From Liolophura sinensis (taxonomy: Eukaryota; Mollusca; Polyplacophora; Chitonida; Chitonidae), in the NCBI RefSeq assembly GCF_032854445.1, contig NC_088302.1, positions 21,277,788-21,341,787 of the forward strand: 64,000 bases of DNA, in the 5' to 3' direction. The position numbers were made by a program, and so were the translations under genes. The notes beneath the pieces are model-generated. The model was not told the DNA's origin. It made no database searches and saw nothing but the letters and a program-made list of their open reading frames with translations. Shown here in pieces: positions 60,011 through 64,000 of the stretch. Each line of letters begins with the position of its first letter. Position 1 is the first letter of the stretch.

Positions 60011-61159
60011 TAATCAGACAGCTAAGAAGATTGCCTGAACCACTGCATCATGCAGCTGTGCGTGTACATGTATTTGCAGCTGCAGCTGTAATGATTACTG
60101 TACATCAGCTAAAGTTTGGTATGTATAAAAAAGGCATTTATTGAAGCATGTAGTGGCCTGAACATATTACTTTGGATGCCAACACTTAACTTTTTCTATT
60201 AAGAAATAAGTCCAACTTCACGAAAAACTCTTAAGATGTCCAGTAAGGTTGATGAATAAATTAGAATCATTTGCAACGCGAAAAATATTCGTTACCAGCA
60301 CCTTTAAAACCTGACAAAAAGGGAAGTGTTCCTGTCCTTAACCGTTAACAGTATCAGTGACCGCCCCTCAGCAATGTTATCTTTAGACAAATAAGTCCAA
60401 ATTTCAACTTAAGTCAGAAGTGGTTTTGTGAAAGCTGAAGTACCTTGAAAAAGACTGACATAAGGAAAGTCTCCTTGAGTGCAGTATATATTTGGTTGGC
60501 TACCAGTCAGAGAAGTAAATCAATTCCTGTCCTTAACTGTTGACAGTAGCAATGCTGCCCACCTCCCCCTCCCCCTTCCCCCTCATCCACTGTCTGCTGC
60601 AGAGAACTACATGTTCATGTATACATAACAGTCAGCTGTCCTTAATAGGGTAATTGCTGTGAAATGAAGAAATAGAGTGAGGATAGGCCTGGGTAGAGCT
60701 GACCACTCAACTGTAACAGAGAACACAACACTAGAGGAGGTAACAGGTGCTCCTTTACCTCTTCATATTCAACACTGGAGTGGGGGTTGGGGTGGGGGGG
60801 TGGGTTGGTGCTGTATTGTAAGATGTCTTTGGGAGGGGATTGATGACGAGGGCCAGTGTCTGCAGCAGTCTTTTAAATTGCAGTCTTTTAAAGTGATTTA
60901 AAGTTTATTATTTAGGAAGAATAGCTTTATACATGTAGTACTTCATGAGTAAGGACAATTACATGTAGTTTTGAATGCAGAAAGAAGAACCATCAGAATC
61001 TAACTTGGTGAAATTGTTCTGGCTGTAGCTGGGCTGCAGCTTTTCAACTAGTCTGTACTTCACAGGGCAATACTAAGGCACATAAAAATATGCCTATACA
61101 TGCAAAAAGTCAAACGAATTACACTTGTGTGCTGAATATACTTAAGCAGTGGAATTGAC

Positions 61160-61245
61160 ATGGTGTTAAAGAATGAAGAAATGAATGGATGAGTATGGCT
61201 CATCATCAGCAATATTTCAGCCATATCGAGGCATAAACATGTTTA
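61160..61245 (+). mobile_element. Fragment of a third SINE-like family (M3)
   Basis: GATGAGTATGGCTCATCATC, AGCAATATTTCAGCCATATC and GAGGC resemble a molluscan repeat whose core contains AGCAATATTCCAGCAATATC. Only this core piece is present; family assignment is from memory and unverified. Confidence 0.4.
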
Positions 61246-61700
61246 TAACACAAGACATTGAAAGTTATGTGGACGGAATCTAAGGTGTATACACATTTGC
61301 TGTTGGGCAAGTTTTTCATATCTTGACAGCTGCATGTACATCTAGATTGGCGCAATTCTACATTTAATTAGTGGTTTACACAGTATTGTACTGTAAGTAA
61401 TATGAGTTATCAAAAATGATCTTGTCATTTGTTACCAGGCTGGGAGCACATACACACATGTGTTAAGGCAATTTTCAGTAGCGTAAATGTGTACTTGTAA
61501 TAAAAGATTCTGGTGAAAAATTATCTTCTCTCAATATCCATAATAAATATGTGTCTTCAGCAATTTTGTGTTCAGCAAGTTTGTACTTAAGTCAATCATT
61601 TTTTCGGGCATAAGATAATATAGTTCCTACTTATTACCTACCAATACCCATAGCTCTTATGAAGCCATAAGTCTTATGTTATACTCTGTATATTCTACTG

Positions 61701-61875
61701 TAATTCTTCGGCTGTACGTGAGAAGGTCTGTCAGCAACCTGCGGATGGTCGTTGGTTTCCCCCAGGCTCTGCCCGGTTTCCACCCACCATAATGCTGGCC
61801 GCCATCGTATAAGTGAAATATTCTTGAGTACGGCGTAAAACACCAGTCGAATAAATAAATAAATAATTCTTCAGC
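61701..61875 (+). mobile_element. SINE M1 with imperfect target-site duplication
   Basis: The element (about 61713-61863) contains AAGGTCTGTCAGCAACCTGC, GCCGCCATCG, TTCTTGAGTACGGCG and an (AAAT)n tail. TAATTCTTCGGC on the left and TAATTCTTCAGC on the right flank it, a 12-bp duplication with one mismatch. Confidence 0.8.
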
Positions 61876-63837
61876 CTTTTCACATGACTGCAGTATGTTT
61901 ATTCAAGCTTAGGGCATTATTGTGTGTAGACAGACAAAATTGTGTATTTTGTGAAGATCTGAAATTTGCTAACCCAACCATTGTAGGTTTGTCTCCAAAA
62001 CTCAAATTGTGCATTAATCACACTGAAAGGCGCTCTCACTTGAAAATTTCAGGAATTGGGGTAGCACTTTTAAGTACAGGAAGTCATAAGCTTTGTACAT
62101 CGGGACAAAGAACTGAAGTTTCAAACTGTACTTCTTTGGTGGCATGTCTTGTGATAAACAGCTCGAAGACCTACAGGTTACCATTGACCGGTAATGGGTA
62201 GTTGTTTATAGGGGTCTCTTGGAGAGCAATCCCAGACACCAGTAAATCCACGTAGATAAGTGTATACTGATGGCAGGGATTTGGGGATAATTACAGAAGT
62301 GAATGGTATACTTACTGTCAGTCTGACTGGACGACATAAAGGATTCCAAGGTACTCCAGGGTTCTTAACCTCAAGTATTAACTCTACAAAGACACCACTA
62401 GTCTCAACTAACCAGAGCATCTTCACCGTGGGTGCCCATGAGGTTGTACATTTATGTGTGGGGAGTTGGGTGAAGAACTGTAGGTCTCTCCACAGACTAG
62501 CACACCAGACCTCATGAAACCCTGGCGCTGCAGCCTTAAGACTTGAGCAGGAGGAATTCAGCCTCAAGAAACATGCCCCAACATCTGGCTACCCCCTGAT
62601 TACTTCCAGATGATAGATGGCACGCGATGTCTGATTGAATTAGGGGAATTTTGACACTTAAGCTGTTTGGTAATGCCTACTGTACACAGAAGCTGTTACC
62701 TCCTTCCAGGTATAAGCCTTGGCTTTTCCATGATGCCACGGTCCATATCTCTCCCCTCTTCAGACGCTAGGCCTCGTGATATTCGCCCCACTTTGCCCCA
62801 TTGATTCCTCATAACCTACACTTACCGGATCAATTCCTCCTATGAAATATTTACTCAACTTGGCAAAGGCGCGGTCTGTTTATTCTGGTCAATATCTAAC
62901 ACTGACCAATTGTACCTGTCCTACGCATTCTGAGTCAGGAATGCAAGTGCCCTGATATATTGCATTTCCTTGCTTGCGAAGAACCCAGAAAAAATGGTCC
63001 AATAGGTGTCATCTAGAAAGTAGAATTTCCAGGAATACATGTGCGATCATTACGATCAGTGACAGACAACTGGAATGCTGAAACCGTATACCAAAATGCA
63101 TGCATGCTGCCAACGAGAACTATCAGTTGAGTTTGCATATGGCTGGCAGACACAAATAAAGGGTTAATCCGGTGGTTTCTGGTTACAATAAAATGTCTAA
63201 AATGCATTTTGCATATTACTGTTGTCTACATGTACATGTACTTCATTTTGTTTGCAGTACGTACCTTCCTGATATATGGCCAGCAATGTTGGCATGTATG
63301 ATGCAAACATTGCTAGATCCAGATGTTAGGCTTCGAATACTTGTGTGCTTTTCTAAGTGAGTTTTGTCTGCATGAAGAATTTTGCCTACAACAGAACTGG
63401 TGTATGTAAAAAGTGTAAAACCAGTATATTGTATCCTTCATGCTGGACTGGACAATGGGATTGTTTGCCTTAAACAACCACAGTGTGTTGATAGCATATT
63501 GTCTTAAACTTAATTCTGCTTGCAACATGTGCTTGGTGACTCTAGTCAATGCATGCGCCGTGTTCTTGTCAGGGTATGACTAGAACAGCAGTCCAAATGA
63601 ATTTGCTTACAAAAACTGCCCAGTAGGCTGTCCATGAATTTTTGTTTTTTTTGCATGTGGATTCTGCATACATTTTCTGCCCATGGAATTTCGCATAACA
63701 AGTATTGTCCAGAATTTAAGCCACAGTGCCACTAGCATCCTAATTTGCTTTGGCTGCATTTGTTCACCAGTGAGTTGAACCTGTTCAGATACAGAACCCA
63801 AAACTGCGCGATTTGCGCATCAGTTTCCCATATACTG

Positions 63838-64000
63838 TTTAATGTTTATTTGTTTGATTGGTGTTTTACGCCATACTCAAGAATACTTTCACTTATACGA
63901 GGGCGGCCAGCATTATGGTGGGAAGAAACCAGACACAGCCCGGGGAATCCCATGACCATCCGCAGGTTGCTGCAGACCTTCGTACTTACGGTCAGAGAGG
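63838..64000 (-). mobile_element. SINE M1, running off the window end
   Basis: The plus strand reads TTTATTTGTTTGATTGGTG, TTTTACGCCATACTCAAG, GGCGGCCAGCATTATGGTGG, CATCCGCAGGTTGCTGCAG, GGTCAGAGAGG, the minus-strand order of M1. The tRNA-like head lies beyond 64000. Confidence 0.85.

Larger units (their letters stand above)
55849..64000. other. Unique right part of contig 3, no gene recognised
   Basis: The sequence continues from copy B without a break. It holds five clear SINE insertions (listed separately), a C run at about 57438-57456, polypurine/polypyrimidine tracts near 56938-56965 and 60560-60590, and a G-rich tract near 60780-60805. A 129-codon open stretch at 62567-62178 (minus) overlaps an 85-codon one on the plus strand; neither is recognised. 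No exon of the YIPF5 membrane domain was identified. Confidence 0.5.

Noticed and set aside
62178-62567. 129-codon minus-strand open stretch (85 codons on plus)
   Set aside because: It is open on both strands and has no splice or domain evidence I recognise. It could be a decayed element, but nothing supports a gene call.
63241-63360. Possible exon after TTTGCAG (YLPDIWPAML frame)
   Set aside because: It resembles an exon superficially, but it does not match the YIPF5 membrane domain or another family I know, and there is no clear donor.

Overview
The window is animal nuclear DNA, most likely from a mollusc. It has spliced genes with GT-AG introns, low gene density, several tRNA-derived SINE families of the kind common in molluscan genomes, many minisatellites and long G/C homopolymers. 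Three protein-coding genes can be identified. All three are ordinary animal genes: ribosomal protein L9 (RPL9, uL6; minus strand), the N-terminal exons of YIPF5 (plus strand), and an intronless-CDS, kekkon/LRRC24-like LRR-Ig single-pass membrane receptor (minus strand).

Layout. 1-4480 is the end of a first contig, with a 38-bp minisatellite, SINE fragments and no gene. 4481-4680 is a gap of exactly 200 N. 4681-6395 is a 53-bp minisatellite of about 32 units. 6396-11086 is gene-free. 11087-14683 holds RPL9 (four coding exons, 188 aa). A head-to-head spacer with a candidate bidirectional promoter near 16.15 kb leads to YIPF5 exons 1-3 (18.3-19.6 kb). The LRR-Ig gene lies antisense at 27.17-29.10 kb. 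A second gap of exactly 200 N is at 35039-35238. From 35239 the sequence restarts at a point equivalent to 14576 and repeats the whole block up to 55848. 55849-64000 is unique, gene-poor and SINE-rich.

The main structural point is that 14576-35038 and 35239-55848 are two copies of the same 20.5-kb locus. They differ by substitutions, homopolymer and microsatellite lengths and a few indels. The copy boundaries coincide exactly with the two sides of the placeholder gap. This is the signature of two allelic contigs placed end to end (haplotypic false duplication), not of a true tandem duplication. On this reading there is one LRR-Ig gene with two alleles (P218H, D495E), one YIPF5 (A21S) and one RPL9, and the extra RPL9 exon 1 at 35.3 kb is the second allele.

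If the scaffold order is right, the LRR-Ig gene sits antisense inside a very long third intron of YIPF5, because no later YIPF5 exon was found before 64000. Other features worth attention are a degenerate repeat array that starts in the last codons of the LRR-Ig gene (its PDZ ligand) and fills the 3' flank, a 7-codon upstream ORF whose stop overlaps the LRR-Ig start codon as TGATG, and a haplotype-specific foldback arm. I saw no sign of a new multi-gene system.
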